Shown here piece by piece: positions 41,839 to 51,268 of a stretch of 64,000 bases of DNA. The DNA is from Aequorivita marisscotiae (GTDB lineage Bacteria > Bacteroidota > Bacteroidia > Flavobacteriales > Flavobacteriaceae). The notes below the pieces were generated by a model, which was not told the origin of the DNA, did no database searches, and saw nothing but the letters and a program-made list of their open reading frames with translations. The stretch spans positions 3,078,501-3,142,500 of the forward strand of contig NZ_CP122379.1 in NCBI RefSeq assembly GCF_029814825.1. Reading direction: 5' to 3'. Numbering within the stretch: the first letter of the stretch is position 1; each line of letters starts with the position of its first letter. The translations under genes and the position numbers were made by a program.

Positions 41839-43224
41839 ATGCAATATAGAATAGAAAAAGACACTATGGGCGAGGTAAAAGTACCTGCCGACAAACTATG
41901 GGGGGCACAAACCGAACGCTCCTTTGAAAACTTTAAAATAGGTCCGAAAGCTTCCATGCCCTTGGAAATAATTTACGGCTTTGCGTATCTTAAAAAAGCT
42001 GCCGCTTACACCAACTGCGAATTAGGCGTACTTCCCGAAAACAAAAGAGATTTAATTGCAAAAGTTTGCGATGAGATTTTGGACGGAAAGCACGACGATC
42101 AATTTCCGTTGGTAATCTGGCAAACAGGTAGTGGTACCCAAAGCAATATGAATGTAAATGAAGTTATTGCAAACCGCGCGCACCAACTTGCTGGAAAAAC
42201 TATAGGAGAAGGTGAAAAAACATTACAGCCCAATGACGATGTTAATAAATCGCAATCGTCTAACGATACCTTTCCAACAGGTATGCATATTGCGGCGTAT
42301 AAAAAATTAATTGAAACTACGTTGCCGGGTGTTGCCCAACTTCAAAAAACACTTGCTAAAAAAGCCGAAGAATTTAAAGATATTGTAAAAATAGGCCGCA
42401 CCCATTTTATGGATGCTACGCCCCTAACTCTTGGGCAGGAATTTGGAGGTTACGCGGCACAATTGGAGCATGGCCTTAAAGCATTAAAAAGTACCTTGCC
42501 TCATTTAGCCGAACTGGCTTTGGGTGGTACAGCCGTAGGAACGGGCCTAAACACCCCAAAAGGCTACGACGTAAAAGTAGCCGAATACATCGCAAAGTTT
42601 ACCGATTTACCATTTGTTACCGCAAAAAATAAGTTTGAAGCACTTGCCGCACACGATGCTTTTGTAGAAAGCCACGGTGCCCTTAAACAATTGGCCGTTT
42701 CATTAAACAAGATAGCAAACGACGTGCGTATGCTTGCCAGCGGACCCCGCAGCGGTATTGGTGAAATAAATATTCCGGCAAACGAACCGGGTTCGTCTAT
42801 TATGCCCGGAAAGGTAAACCCTACGCAATGTGAAGCTTTAACCATGGTTTGTGCACAAGTTATCGGGAACGATATGGCCGTAGCTGTTGGGGGTATGCAG
42901 GGGCAGTTTGAATTGAATGTTTTTAAACCCGTAATGGCAGCCAACTTCCTTCAGTCTGCACAATTATTGGGCGATGCTTGTGTATCATTTGATGTTCACT
43001 GTGCACAGGGAATTGAGCCAAATTACGAAGTAATTAAAAAGCAATTGAATAACAGCTTAATGTTAGTAACTGCCTTAAATCCAAAAATTGGATATTATAA
43101 AGCTGCTGAAATTGCAAATACAGCTCACAAAAACGGAACAACCTTAAAGGAAGAAGCAGTAAACCTTGGATATTTAACCGCCAAAGAATTTGACGAATGG
43201 GTAAAACCTGAGGCTATGGTATAA
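41839..43224 (+). CDS. fumC: class II fumarate hydratase
   Basis: A 461-residue fumarase of the TCA cycle, interconverting fumarate and malate without iron-sulfur. ATG 41839 ([13 protein letters not shown]) is chosen over a GTG 14 codons upstream, since it begins where the family begins. The signature [15 protein letters not shown], the catalytic-site [14 protein letters not shown] and [17 protein letters not shown] are complete. The gene is monocistronic with a strong terminator. Confidence 0.96.
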   Translation: MQYRIEKDTMGEVKVPADKLWGAQTERSFENFKIGPKASMPLEIIYGFAYLKKAAAYTNCELGVLPENKRDLIAKVCDEILDGKHDDQFPLVIWQTGSGTQSNMNVNEVIANRAHQLAGKTIGEGEKTLQPNDDVNKSQSSNDTFPTGMHIAAYKKLIETTLPGVAQLQKTLAKKAEEFKDIVKIGRTHFMDATPLTLGQEFGGYAAQLEHGLKALKSTLPHLAELALGGTAVGTGLNTPKGYDVKVAEYIAKFTDLPFVTAKNKFEALAAHDAFVESHGALKQLAVSLNKIANDVRMLASGPRSGIGEINIPANEPGSSIMPGKVNPTQCEALTMVCAQVIGNDMAVAVGGMQGQFELNVFKPVMAANFLQSAQLLGDACVSFDVHCAQGIEPNYEVIKKQLNNSLMLVTALNPKIGYYKAAEIANTAHKNGTTLKEEAVNLGYLTAKEFDEWVKPEAMV

Positions 43225-43261
43225 TGAAACAGTAATTAGAAGTTTTATACGGTAAATTTTT

Positions 43262-43303
43262 AAAGCCCCGTACTACGAGTATTTATTCGTATTACGGGGC
43301 TTT
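43262..43303 (+). terminator. terminator of fumC
   Basis: Arms AAAGCCCCGTA (43262-43272) and TACGGGGCTTT (43293-43303) are perfect over 11 bases with an inner TACGA/TTCGTA pairing, and are followed by T. Confidence 0.88.
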
Positions 43304-43377
43304 TATTTTATAAGTATTTTAAATTCCGCTATGTTTTTACAACCAGATTGGTATTTTGAACACTTGGAATGGCAGGT

Positions 43378-46300
43378 TTATTTTTTAAGTGTTTTGGGCT
43401 TTTTTTTCTTTCCGTAATACTTCTTATATCTAAAATAAGACACAACACTTAAAATAACTCCGAATAAGGTAATCCACCAAACAAATGTTGGAGTGGCTGG
43501 CGCATCGCCACTTGCGTAACTATGCAAGCCGCTTAAATAAAAATTAACCCCAAAGTACGTCATCATAATTGAAGCATACGCAAACATTGCCAAAACATTA
43601 AAGGTCCATCTTCCGCGAAGCCCAGGCACCAATCTAGCGTGAATTACAAAAGCGTAGATCATTATGCTAATAAGAGCCCATGTTTCTTTTGGATCCCAAC
43701 CCCAATAGCGCCCCCAACTCTCGTTAGCCCATTGGCCTCCTAAAAAGTTACCAATGGTAAGGAGAACCAAACCTACGGTTAGTGCCATTTCGGTTACTAC
43801 GGTAAGTTCGCTTATGTTGATTTCCATATTTTTATAATTGCGCTTATTGGTAAAGATCATCAAAAAGAGAGATACAGCTGCCAAAATCATCCCTAAGGTG
43901 AAGGGGCCGTAGCTCATAACAATTACCGCCACATGTATCATTAACCAATAACTATCTAGTACCGGCTGTAATGTTGCGATGGATGGATCTAACCAGTTTT
44001 CATGTGCAACCCACAAAATAATTGCGCCTGCAAAAGCCGTGGCTGCAACGGTTAAATCGCTTCGTCGGCCAAAGGCCAAGCCAAAGAAAATGGTTGCCCA
44101 CGCCACATAAATTACAGATTCGTACGCATCGCTCCAAGGGGCGTGCCCACTAACATACCAACGCAATGCCAGCCCAAGTGTCATTAGAGCAAAGAAAATC
44201 CACATTATAATTTTGGAACCACTTATTAGGGTTCGGAGAATTTTTCTATCCTTAAAGAGCTGCATAACGATGAAAACCATCATTAAAATTCCGAATACTG
44301 CAAAGTATTTATAAAGTCTATTAAAGATATCGGCTTGGTTGTAAATTGTTTCAGCGCGAAGTTTGTTTTCTGAAGGCATTACTTCGGCTCCGTATTTTTT
44401 CTGAAAATTGGTTATACTTTCCAGAAAGTCATCCGCCTGCTTGTAATCGCCAGTTTGCCGGGCTTTTTTTAGACTGTCAAAATACAGCGGAAGTATATTT
44501 TTGGCATATAATGAGTCCATTCCCTGTAAGTTGGCTTCTCCCAATTCTGGATACGAAACCCATTTATTTCCAGGATCTTCGGGAATTGGAAATATTTTTA
44601 GAATACTTCCACTTAACGCTGCATTTAATAGCGAAAAATTTTCATGAGCTCTAATAAAGTCCTTTTGAAATTGATTGGGTGTATTGGTGCGGGTTGCTGC
44701 GGCCAAATAGGGTTCCAACTTGTAATTTCCCTTTTCATCAAAAAGATCCAACAACGCAATATCCTTTTGTCCTTCGGGTACACCTGCTACGTGGCGAATA
44801 CTATCATTACCGCGTTTAAGAGCAATTAACGGCACTTCAACCCAAAGTCGCGGAAACTCCGTCATTGAAATAAAAGCTTGGTTTGCATCTAAGCCTTGGT
44901 AGGTATCGTGTCGGCTAATTTTTCTTAAAAGTTCGCTGGCAAAAGTATTTACGGGCTTCATTCGCCCGTTATCTTGAATAATTAAATGCCCGAATTTAGC
45001 CGCGTGTTCCTTGCTTACTGCATTGGCTACAATCAACGAGTCTATTTTCTGTTTTGGAACAACCGTATGCGCTGAAGGATCGTGCTGCTGTGCGAAACCT
45101 GAAAAAGAAAAAAGAAACACCAAAATGGTTATCATATTTTTCTTTTTACGTTTAATCCTGTTTAAAATTTCTTCTAATTTTCCAAAGCGACTATGTTTAC
45201 TAAAAAGAATAGCCATCATACCAAGATACAATAAAAAGTACCCGATGTAGGTAATCCAAGTACCCCACCAGTCGTGGTTTACCGAAAGAATTGTACCGCC
45301 TTCATCGGGGTCAAAACCAGACTGAAAAAACCTGTAACCTTGATGGTCCAGCACGTTGTTCATAAAAATTTCGGCATCGAAGTGGGATTTATCTTCATCA
45401 ATCACGGTAACTTTACTTTTAAAGGAAGAATAACCCTTTTCGGTGCCAGGATATTTTTCGGCAATAAAATCGTTTAACGTAATACTAAAAGGAAGCTCAA
45501 TACTTTCAGAGCCATAGCTGGTATAAACCTTTAAACCTCCAATTTCAGTTTCTACTGGGTTTGGAGCCGTTCCTTTTCCACCAAGCAGGGATACTGTTTT
45601 TGTTTCGCCACCCGCGCTAATTTCCACAACAAGTGCGTCTTGATGGCTCGGTTGGTCGGCAGCGGCTTTTACCACACCAAATTTACCTTTTGTAATTGGC
45701 TCTGGCGCAACAAATGATATACCAGCCATTCTATACAACGAGCGCAGATTGAAAGGCTGCACACTATCTGATAGAACTTCGCCCTCCAATTGGTCTGCCA
45801 TCCTTAAAAAGTTTCCTTCAAAGGGACTGGAAATTGTGTAATCGCCATCGTTAGAATATGTAATGTTAATTGCACCTTCTGTTGGCTTATTAATCGCGAA
45901 AAGAATATTGTGAATATTTGATACTTCCCCCACTTTAACCCAATGATCGTGACGTTCACCTTCACCTGCTTCTACTATTTTAAGGTATTCTTCTCCGTTT
46001 TCATCAGGAGTTAATCCTTCGGTTGCGCCACTAATAAAATCTTTATATTCAATTGTAACGGGCTGGCCATTATAATCGGTTTCGACTGTAAAGTGATTGT
46101 TTAGTTTTTCAGAAAGTCGCAGTTTTTTAGGTTTCACCTTTCTTCGTTGTGCAACGCCATCGATCATATAATCGCCATCAATAAAAACATCAAGATAGGT
46201 TTGCTCTGAAAGAATTGAGTTTTCGGTTTGTCCTTCGCGAATGTGCATTACTCCTTCAAAACCAATATATCGGGTAACGAAGGCACCAAATATTACTAAA

Positions 46301-46569
46301 ATAAAAGCCAAATGCAGCATTAGGGATGCCCACATTTTGCGTTTGTGAAGGTTGTATCTAAAAATATTACCGATAAAATTAATTACAAAAAGCGCCATTA
46401 TGGCTTCGAACCACCAAGCGTTGTAGATTAATTCTCTGGTGTAGGGCGTTGGCGGACTCTGGGAGTCTGCATCCATAAATGTTCCCGCCGCCATGGCAGC
46501 AGCATAAACAATGAATAAAACAGCGGTAAGTCTAGTAGAGAAAAGAACGGAAGCAATCTTTTTTTGCAT
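43378..46569 (-). CDS. ccsBA: fused ResB-CcsA cytochrome c synthase (CcsBA)
   Basis: A 1063-residue system II cytochrome c biogenesis protein that exports heme and attaches it to CxxCH motifs. The N-terminal ResB part has membrane helices at about 10-30, 52-70, 80-100 and 445-465 around a periplasmic domain. A second hydrophobic segment (about 485-500) and a soluble 250-residue insert follow. The C-terminal CcsA part has several helices and the WWD-type heme motif (WGRYWGWDPKETWALI). The long middle region is typical of Bacteroidota. A TATTTTTG box lies at 46587-46594 on the minus strand. Confidence 0.92.
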   Translation of the reverse strand: MQKKIASVLFSTRLTAVLFIVYAAAMAAGTFMDADSQSPPTPYTRELIYNAWWFEAIMALFVINFIGNIFRYNLHKRKMWASLMLHLAFILVIFGAFVTRYIGFEGVMHIREGQTENSILSEQTYLDVFIDGDYMIDGVAQRRKVKPKKLRLSEKLNNHFTVETDYNGQPVTIEYKDFISGATEGLTPDENGEEYLKIVEAGEGERHDHWVKVGEVSNIHNILFAINKPTEGAINITYSNDGDYTISSPFEGNFLRMADQLEGEVLSDSVQPFNLRSLYRMAGISFVAPEPITKGKFGVVKAAADQPSHQDALVVEISAGGETKTVSLLGGKGTAPNPVETEIGGLKVYTSYGSESIELPFSITLNDFIAEKYPGTEKGYSSFKSKVTVIDEDKSHFDAEIFMNNVLDHQGYRFFQSGFDPDEGGTILSVNHDWWGTWITYIGYFLLYLGMMAILFSKHSRFGKLEEILNRIKRKKKNMITILVFLFSFSGFAQQHDPSAHTVVPKQKIDSLIVANAVSKEHAAKFGHLIIQDNGRMKPVNTFASELLRKISRHDTYQGLDANQAFISMTEFPRLWVEVPLIALKRGNDSIRHVAGVPEGQKDIALLDLFDEKGNYKLEPYLAAATRTNTPNQFQKDFIRAHENFSLLNAALSGSILKIFPIPEDPGNKWVSYPELGEANLQGMDSLYAKNILPLYFDSLKKARQTGDYKQADDFLESITNFQKKYGAEVMPSENKLRAETIYNQADIFNRLYKYFAVFGILMMVFIVMQLFKDRKILRTLISGSKIIMWIFFALMTLGLALRWYVSGHAPWSDAYESVIYVAWATIFFGLAFGRRSDLTVAATAFAGAIILWVAHENWLDPSIATLQPVLDSYWLMIHVAVIVMSYGPFTLGMILAAVSLFLMIFTNKRNYKNMEINISELTVVTEMALTVGLVLLTIGNFLGGQWANESWGRYWGWDPKETWALISIMIYAFVIHARLVPGLRGRWTFNVLAMFAYASIMMTYFGVNFYLSGLHSYASGDAPATPTFVWWITLFGVILSVVSYFRYKKYYGKKKKPKTLKK

Positions 46570-46634
46570 TACAGGAAATTTTGGCGCAAAAATAAGGAAT
46601 TAGACCCATTTGGACTACTGAAATGTGTTAACTA

Positions 46635-47039
46635 TTACCCCTTTTTTACTTCTTGATTTCTGGCATTAAAAATATTTAAATGGATAAACGTACCCATGTT
46701 TCGTGCACGATTTATTGCAATCTGCGCCGTTTCACCTTCAAAAAGTTCATTTATGGTTTCTAACCAAAGGTTAATCCAGGTTCCAAAGTGAAGTTCGTTA
46801 ATGGTTCCCCCCACTTTTTTGTCTACTTCAATATGCGCGTGAAGTGGATTTCCATAGTATTTACGGGCATAGAGCAAATTGGTTTCCCAGAAATCTGTAA
46901 GTAGTTCCAGATGCGTTTCCCAATCATCTATAATTCCATTGAAAATAGGCCCGAGAAGTGCGTCTTTCCTAACTTTTGAATAAAACGTATTTACTAGCAA
47001 AGACACATCTTCGCGGGATTCTATTTCTTTTTTGCTCAT
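46635..47039 (-). CDS. group III truncated hemoglobin
   Basis: A 134-residue 2-on-2 globin of the group III (Ctb) type. Tyr20 in NTFYSKV is the expected distal B10 Tyr, His84 in NELHFGTW the proximal ligand, and LTDFWETNLL and a conserved Trp in the following helix fit the group. Roles in nitric-oxide or oxygen chemistry are likely. It lies two bases downstream of a small membrane-protein gene and is probably co-transcribed with it, divergent from a Crp/Fnr regulator. Confidence 0.92.
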   Translation of the reverse strand: MSKKEIESREDVSLLVNTFYSKVRKDALLGPIFNGIIDDWETHLELLTDFWETNLLYARKYYGNPLHAHIEVDKKVGGTINELHFGTWINLWLETINELFEGETAQIAINRARNMGTFIHLNIFNARNQEVKKG

Positions 47040-47041
47040 CT

Positions 47042-47329
47042 TTAGAGTAAGGTTATTAATATTAATAGCAAATTCGCCACTAAACTAACAATAAGTAGCC
47101 AGAAAGCAAATTTTCTATTTGTACCTGCCAACAAAGCCGCATTGTATCCCATACACAATGAAACGCAAATAGTTAATTCTATTCCTGATAGTAGCGATGT
47201 ACCTTGGGCCAAAACGGTCATTGCCGCCACAGAACCAATACAACTGTTTAAAATAATACTTAAGGGAATATACATATAATAGTCATGCTCAAATTGTGCT
47301 TGCCAATGTTTTAAAGAAAGAGTTTTCAT
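47042..47329 (-). CDS. three-span membrane protein paired with the truncated hemoglobin
   Basis: A 95-residue protein with about three hydrophobic helices (about residues 18-42, 47-65 and 72-94) and a short hydrophilic start containing His and Tyr residues. The gene overlaps nothing but is only two bases from the globin start, a tight operon. No known family is recognised. Its place suggests a membrane partner in nitric-oxide or redox handling. Confidence 0.7.
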   Translation of the reverse strand: MKTLSLKHWQAQFEHDYYMYIPLSIILNSCIGSVAAMTVLAQGTSLLSGIELTICVSLCMGYNAALLAGTNRKFAFWLLIVSLVANLLLILITLL

Positions 47330-47358
47330 ACTATAAATAGGGTTTTGATTTTTAAAGC

Positions 47359-47368
47359 GTAAATTTAC
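47359..47368. promoter_or_regulatory. palindromic element between divergent globin and Crp/Fnr operons
   Basis: GTAAATTTAC is a perfect 10-base palindrome in the 81-base divergent region; it contains TAAATTTA, close to a -7 box on either strand. A wider inverted pair, AAATAGGG (47335-47342) and CCCTATTT (47382-47389), flanks it. Either could be an operator for the Crp/Fnr-type regulator encoded on the right. Confidence 0.35.
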
Positions 47369-47410
47369 AACGCGAAACAGGCCCTATTTTATGAGGCTAA
47401 TCATAAAGCT

Positions 47411-47998
47411 ATGATTCCAGAAAATTTACTTTTAGACTACAATGCAACCCTTGAAACTATTGATGCTTCAGAAGTAATTCTACACGAAAAAAAACGCGCC
47501 GACCACTATTTTCAGGTGAAATCGGGAGAGGTAAAAATGTACAACCTCAACGATCAGGGAAAGGAATTTGTGCAAGGCATTTTCTATAAAGGTGAAAGTT
47601 TTGGCGAACCACCTTTATTCGGCGATTTTAAATATCCGGCTTCAGCAGCGGCAGTTAAAAAAACCGAACTGTTTAAGCTCAGCAAAACCAACCTTTTTGA
47701 ACTCCTAACCCACAATCCAGAAATACATCTAAAATTTACCAAGGCCATGGCCAAACGGCTATTTTATAAAGCAACTATTTTAAAGGAAATCTCGGTACAT
47801 ACACCAGAACATCGCATTTTGGCGCTGATAGATTTATTAAAAAAGAAATACGGCGACGAGACACTCTTTCAAGTAGAATTAACGCGGCAGCAAATTGCAG
47901 ATTTAACCGGGCTTCGCGTTGAGACGGTGATTCGCGCTATAAAACAACTGGAACAGGATGGCGAATTAAAACTTATTAAACACAAAGTTTTCCGTTAA
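47411..47998 (+). CDS. Crp/Fnr-family transcriptional regulator
   Basis: A 195-residue regulator with an N-terminal cyclic-nucleotide-type beta-barrel (about 15-110, with VKSGEVKMYNL and GESFGEPPLFG), a dimer helix, and a C-terminal winged helix (about 145-195, TRQQIADLTGLRVETVIRAIKQL). No N-terminal Cys cluster is present, so it is not an oxygen-sensing FNR in the strict sense. The effector is unknown. Being divergent from the globin pair, it is the best candidate regulator of them. Confidence 0.9.
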   Translation: MIPENLLLDYNATLETIDASEVILHEKKRADHYFQVKSGEVKMYNLNDQGKEFVQGIFYKGESFGEPPLFGDFKYPASAAAVKKTELFKLSKTNLFELLTHNPEIHLKFTKAMAKRLFYKATILKEISVHTPEHRILALIDLLKKKYGDETLFQVELTRQQIADLTGLRVETVIRAIKQLEQDGELKLIKHKVFR

Positions 47999-48105
47999 AA
48001 ATGTCCAAACAATATAGGAACAAAACATTAAAAAATAACTAATTTCAAATTAATTAGATTGTTATTTCGCTCTTATCTTTCTACTAAAAAATCTAACTTC
48101 GCACT

Positions 48106-48855
48106 ATGATAAAAGTGGTTTTATTAGGCTTCGGAAACGTAAATAGCCATTTGCTTAAAGCTTTTAATAAAAGTGATGAAATATCTGTGGTTCAGATTTT
48201 TAATAGAAATTACATTAAAATGATTTCGCCATTTTCAGCTATCTCATTTACCGATTCAATTTCAGAAATTGCCAATGCCGATATTTATATCATCGGCATT
48301 CCGGACGATGCAATTTCTAACTTTTCTGCAAGCTTACACTTTAAAAACAAATTGGTTGTGCATACTTCCGGCGGCGCGGCTATGGATGTACTTTCGTCTA
48401 AAAATAGGCGCGGCATATTTTATCCGTTGCAAACATTTTCAAAACAACGCAGTGTAGATTTTACAAATATCCCTATTTGTATTGAGGCTGAAAACCCACA
48501 AGATTTAGATTTGTTGCAACAGTTGGGAAGTGTTATTTCAAAAAATGTGAAAATTATTTCTTCTGAAAAAAGAACAAAATTGCACCTTGCGGCAGTTTTT
48601 GTGAATAATTTTGTAAACTATTTATACCAAATTGGAAGTGAAATTGTAACAAAAGAAGATTTGCCATTTGAACTTTTAAAACCTCTTATTGCTGAAACGG
48701 CACTTAAAATTGAAGCCCTTTCTCCCAAAGAGGCCCAAACCGGACCCGCAAAAAGAAACGACAACAAAACAATTGAAAAACATTTACATTTACTGGAAGA
48801 TAATGACTTTAAAGATTTTTATAAATTATTTACAACAGCATTACGAGAGAGATAA
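48106..48855 (+). CDS. Rossmann-fold protein with DUF2520 domain
   Basis: A 249-residue protein with an N-terminal NAD(P)-binding fold (VVLLGFGNVNSHLLKAF, residues 4-20) and a C-terminal helical DUF2520 region (about 125-245, with AAVFVNNFVNYLYQIG and TGPAKRNDNKTIEKHL). The family is an oxidoreductase-like group of unknown substrate. It heads a plus-strand cluster (HAD phosphatase, UbiA, VOC, Maf) kept together in many flavobacteria. Confidence 0.85.
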   Translation: MIKVVLLGFGNVNSHLLKAFNKSDEISVVQIFNRNYIKMISPFSAISFTDSISEIANADIYIIGIPDDAISNFSASLHFKNKLVVHTSGGAAMDVLSSKNRRGIFYPLQTFSKQRSVDFTNIPICIEAENPQDLDLLQQLGSVISKNVKIISSEKRTKLHLAAVFVNNFVNYLYQIGSEIVTKEDLPFELLKPLIAETALKIEALSPKEAQTGPAKRNDNKTIEKHLHLLEDNDFKDFYKLFTTALRER

Positions 48856-48964
48856 AAAATTGTCGCAAACTCACAAAAATCCTTTAAACTGTAATTGCTA
48901 AATAGCGCGAAATAAAATTGGAAGTATAATCCATTCTGTAAAATAATAGTCTAAAAACGCACCC

Positions 48965-49492
48965 ATGAGCTACAAAGAATATTTAAATCACATTACAACC
49001 TTTATTTTTGATATAGACGGCGTATTAACCGATGGCACTATACAAGTAAACACCCAAGGCGAAATGTTCCGAACTATGAATATTAAAGATGGTTACGGTT
49101 TAAAAACCGCTGTGGAGCAAGGCTATAACGTTTGTATAATTTCGGGTGGCACCAATGAGGGCGTTCGGATTAGACTTCAAAATCTGGGAATAAAAGATAT
49201 TTTTTTAGGTGCGCATCAAAAAACCGAAATTTTAGAAACATACCTAAAAAACAATAATATAAAACGCGAAAACACTTTGTATATGGGCGACGATCTACCA
49301 GATTTCGAAATTATGCAGGAAGTTGGTTTACCCACCTGTCCGCAAGATGCGGTACCTGAAATTAAAACTATTTCAAAATACGTTTCGCACAAAAAAGGTG
49401 GAAAAGGTTGCGTTCGCGACGTAATTGAACAAGTGCTGAAAGTACAAAACAAATGGCAGATAAGTAAAGGCGTTAGTGCCAAATACGATTAA
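48965..49492 (+). CDS. HAD phosphatase, KDO-8-P phosphatase (KdsC) type
   Basis: A 175-residue HAD hydrolase of the capless KdsC/YrbI class. The nucleophile motif is FDIDGVLTDGTI, motif II lies around IISGG, and motif III/IV is YMGDDLPDFEIM. KdsC removes phosphate from 3-deoxy-manno-octulosonate 8-phosphate in lipopolysaccharide core synthesis. No other kds gene is here, so the substrate is by family only. Confidence 0.85.
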   Translation: MSYKEYLNHITTFIFDIDGVLTDGTIQVNTQGEMFRTMNIKDGYGLKTAVEQGYNVCIISGGTNEGVRIRLQNLGIKDIFLGAHQKTEILETYLKNNNIKRENTLYMGDDLPDFEIMQEVGLPTCPQDAVPEIKTISKYVSHKKGGKGCVRDVIEQVLKVQNKWQISKGVSAKYD

Positions 49493-49534
49493 GCCAATTC
49501 TAAAAAGAAGTGCTGCAAAATTGAAATTATCACC

Positions 49535-50449
49535 TTGAAATATTTAAACCTTATTCGCTATCAAAATCTGCTATTTATTGCATTAGTGCAGATTTTTATA
49601 AAATTTGGCCTTTTTATTCCTTTTGGCGCTACCACTGTTTTAGACAATCTGCATTTTGCCTTCCTAGTTTTTGCAACCCTTTGTATTGCCGCGGCAGGAA
49701 ATATTATCAACGACCTATACGATGTGGAAATTGATAAAATCAACAAACCTAATAAGGTGCTGATTGGCGAAAAAGTTTCTGAAAAGAACGCCAATAGACT
49801 TTTTATAATGTTAAATATACTTGGCGTGGCAATTGGTTTTTATCTCGCGAACAGTATTCTAAAGCCAAGTTTTGCAGCGCTTTTCGTCGCAATTTCTGCA
49901 CTTCTTTATTTATATGCTTCCTATTTAAAAGGGATATTGCTCTTGGGAAATCTTACCATTTCAATCTTGGTGGCTATGAGCTTGATAATCGTTCCCATTT
50001 TCGATTTGCTTCCAGCAGTAACACAGCAAAACCAAACTACACAAGCTACTGTTTTTACAATTGTTTTGCACTATGCCCTGTTTGCATTTTTCAGTAATTT
50101 AATTCGCGAAATAGTAAAAGATCTACAAGATATTAACGGCGATAAAAAAGGCGGTAAAAACACATTAGCTATTGCTATTGGCAGAAAGCGAACAGTAACA
50201 ATTGTTTTTGTTTTAGGGGTAATTTTGGTCTTTGGCGTGGTATTTTATATGTATGAAAACTTGTATAATTCGCAAGCCATTTTATTGTATTTTCTTTTTG
50301 CCATTGTGGGACCATTGCTTTATTTCTGCATTAAAGCGTGGGATGCCAAAACTACCAGTAACTATGCTTTTCTGTCGGCGCTTTTAAAAGTTATTATGTT
50401 TTTGGGAATATGTTCCATTCCGTTGTATCAATTTGTAATTTTGAAATAA
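49535..50449 (+). CDS. UbiA-family prenyltransferase
   Basis: A 304-residue polytopic membrane enzyme with about eight or nine helices. The two aspartate motifs of the family are present: NDLYDVEIDKINKP (about residue 66) and DLQDINGD (about 195). Bacteroidota members of this branch are usually labelled geranylgeranylglycerol-phosphate geranylgeranyltransferase, which makes archaeal-type ether lipids; the true acceptor here is open. The start is TTG 49535, as there is no suitable ATG upstream in frame. It is 42 bases after the KdsC-like gene. Confidence 0.82.
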   Translation: MKYLNLIRYQNLLFIALVQIFIKFGLFIPFGATTVLDNLHFAFLVFATLCIAAAGNIINDLYDVEIDKINKPNKVLIGEKVSEKNANRLFIMLNILGVAIGFYLANSILKPSFAALFVAISALLYLYASYLKGILLLGNLTISILVAMSLIIVPIFDLLPAVTQQNQTTQATVFTIVLHYALFAFFSNLIREIVKDLQDINGDKKGGKNTLAIAIGRKRTVTIVFVLGVILVFGVVFYMYENLYNSQAILLYFLFAIVGPLLYFCIKAWDAKTTSNYAFLSALLKVIMFLGICSIPLYQFVILK

Positions 50450-50503
50450 CAACACATCCAATAGTGCATTAACTTGGACACGTTGGAAAAAAAATACAGT
50501 ACG

Positions 50504-51175
50504 ATGAAATTTAAGGAAGTCACGCTTTACACATCTCAAATTGAGCTTCAAAACACGTTTTATACCGAAGTACTGGGATTAAAAAATATCACGGACACTA
50601 AAAATATAATTTCTTTTAAAGTGAGAAACACCCATATTAAATTCGTAAAATGCAACTCCTCGCACCCCTATCACTTCGCGTTTAATATTCCGTCAAACAA
50701 AACTAATGAAGCTTTAGAATGGTTAAAAAAGCGAGTGGAAATTCAAAAAGACGGCCAAGCCGAAATTGTTGATTTTCCCGCCTGGAACGCAAAATCTATC
50801 TACTTTTACGATGCCGATAAAAACATACTCGAATTTATTGCCCGAAAAAATTTAGACAATAAAACGGTGCAACCGTTTAGCGCGGAGGCCTTGCTGGAAA
50901 TTTCAGAAATAGGCATTGCAACTAACCAATTTAAAGAAAAATTTACTCATTTAACTTCAGAACTGGGGTTGCGAAAATTTGGCGGCGGTGAAGCCATTTT
51001 TAGCGCCATTGGATCTGAACGGGGCCTTTTTATTTTAATAGACAAATTGCAAAAAGATTGGTTTCCTACAAACGACAAGGCTTTTTCGGCAGATTTTCAA
51101 ACAATTTTTGAAGTGGAGCAAAAAACCATACGTTTAACATTTAAAAACGACACAATTACTTACGAATATTTATAG
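50504..51175 (+). CDS. VOC-family (glyoxalase-fold) protein
   Basis: A 223-residue protein from ATG 50504 (MKFKEVTLYTSQIELQNTFYTEVLGL). The first half has the VOC beta-alpha-beta pattern (YHFAFNIPSN, FPAWNAKSIYFYDADKNILEFIAR), and the second half (ISEIGIATNQFKEKF, ERGLFILIDK) is a weaker second module. VOC proteins bind metal in two such modules; the substrate is unknown. A TTG ten codons upstream opens the frame but is unlikely to be the start. Confidence 0.8.
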   Translation: MKFKEVTLYTSQIELQNTFYTEVLGLKNITDTKNIISFKVRNTHIKFVKCNSSHPYHFAFNIPSNKTNEALEWLKKRVEIQKDGQAEIVDFPAWNAKSIYFYDADKNILEFIARKNLDNKTVQPFSAEALLEISEIGIATNQFKEKFTHLTSELGLRKFGGGEAIFSAIGSERGLFILIDKLQKDWFPTNDKAFSADFQTIFEVEQKTIRLTFKNDTITYEYL

Positions 51176-51268
51176 CCTTAGCTTGCAAAAACAACTGCCA
51201 AAACTTTCAGAATTCGCATCTTTGCAGAAGTGTGCTATTTAAGGAAATATAAATTTTAAATTATTGAA

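Noticed and set aside
47359..47368. Canonical FNR/CRP box in the divergent region
   Set aside because: No TTGAT-N4-ATCAA or TGTGA-N6-TCACA pair is present; the palindrome found is of another type, so it is reported only as a possible operator.
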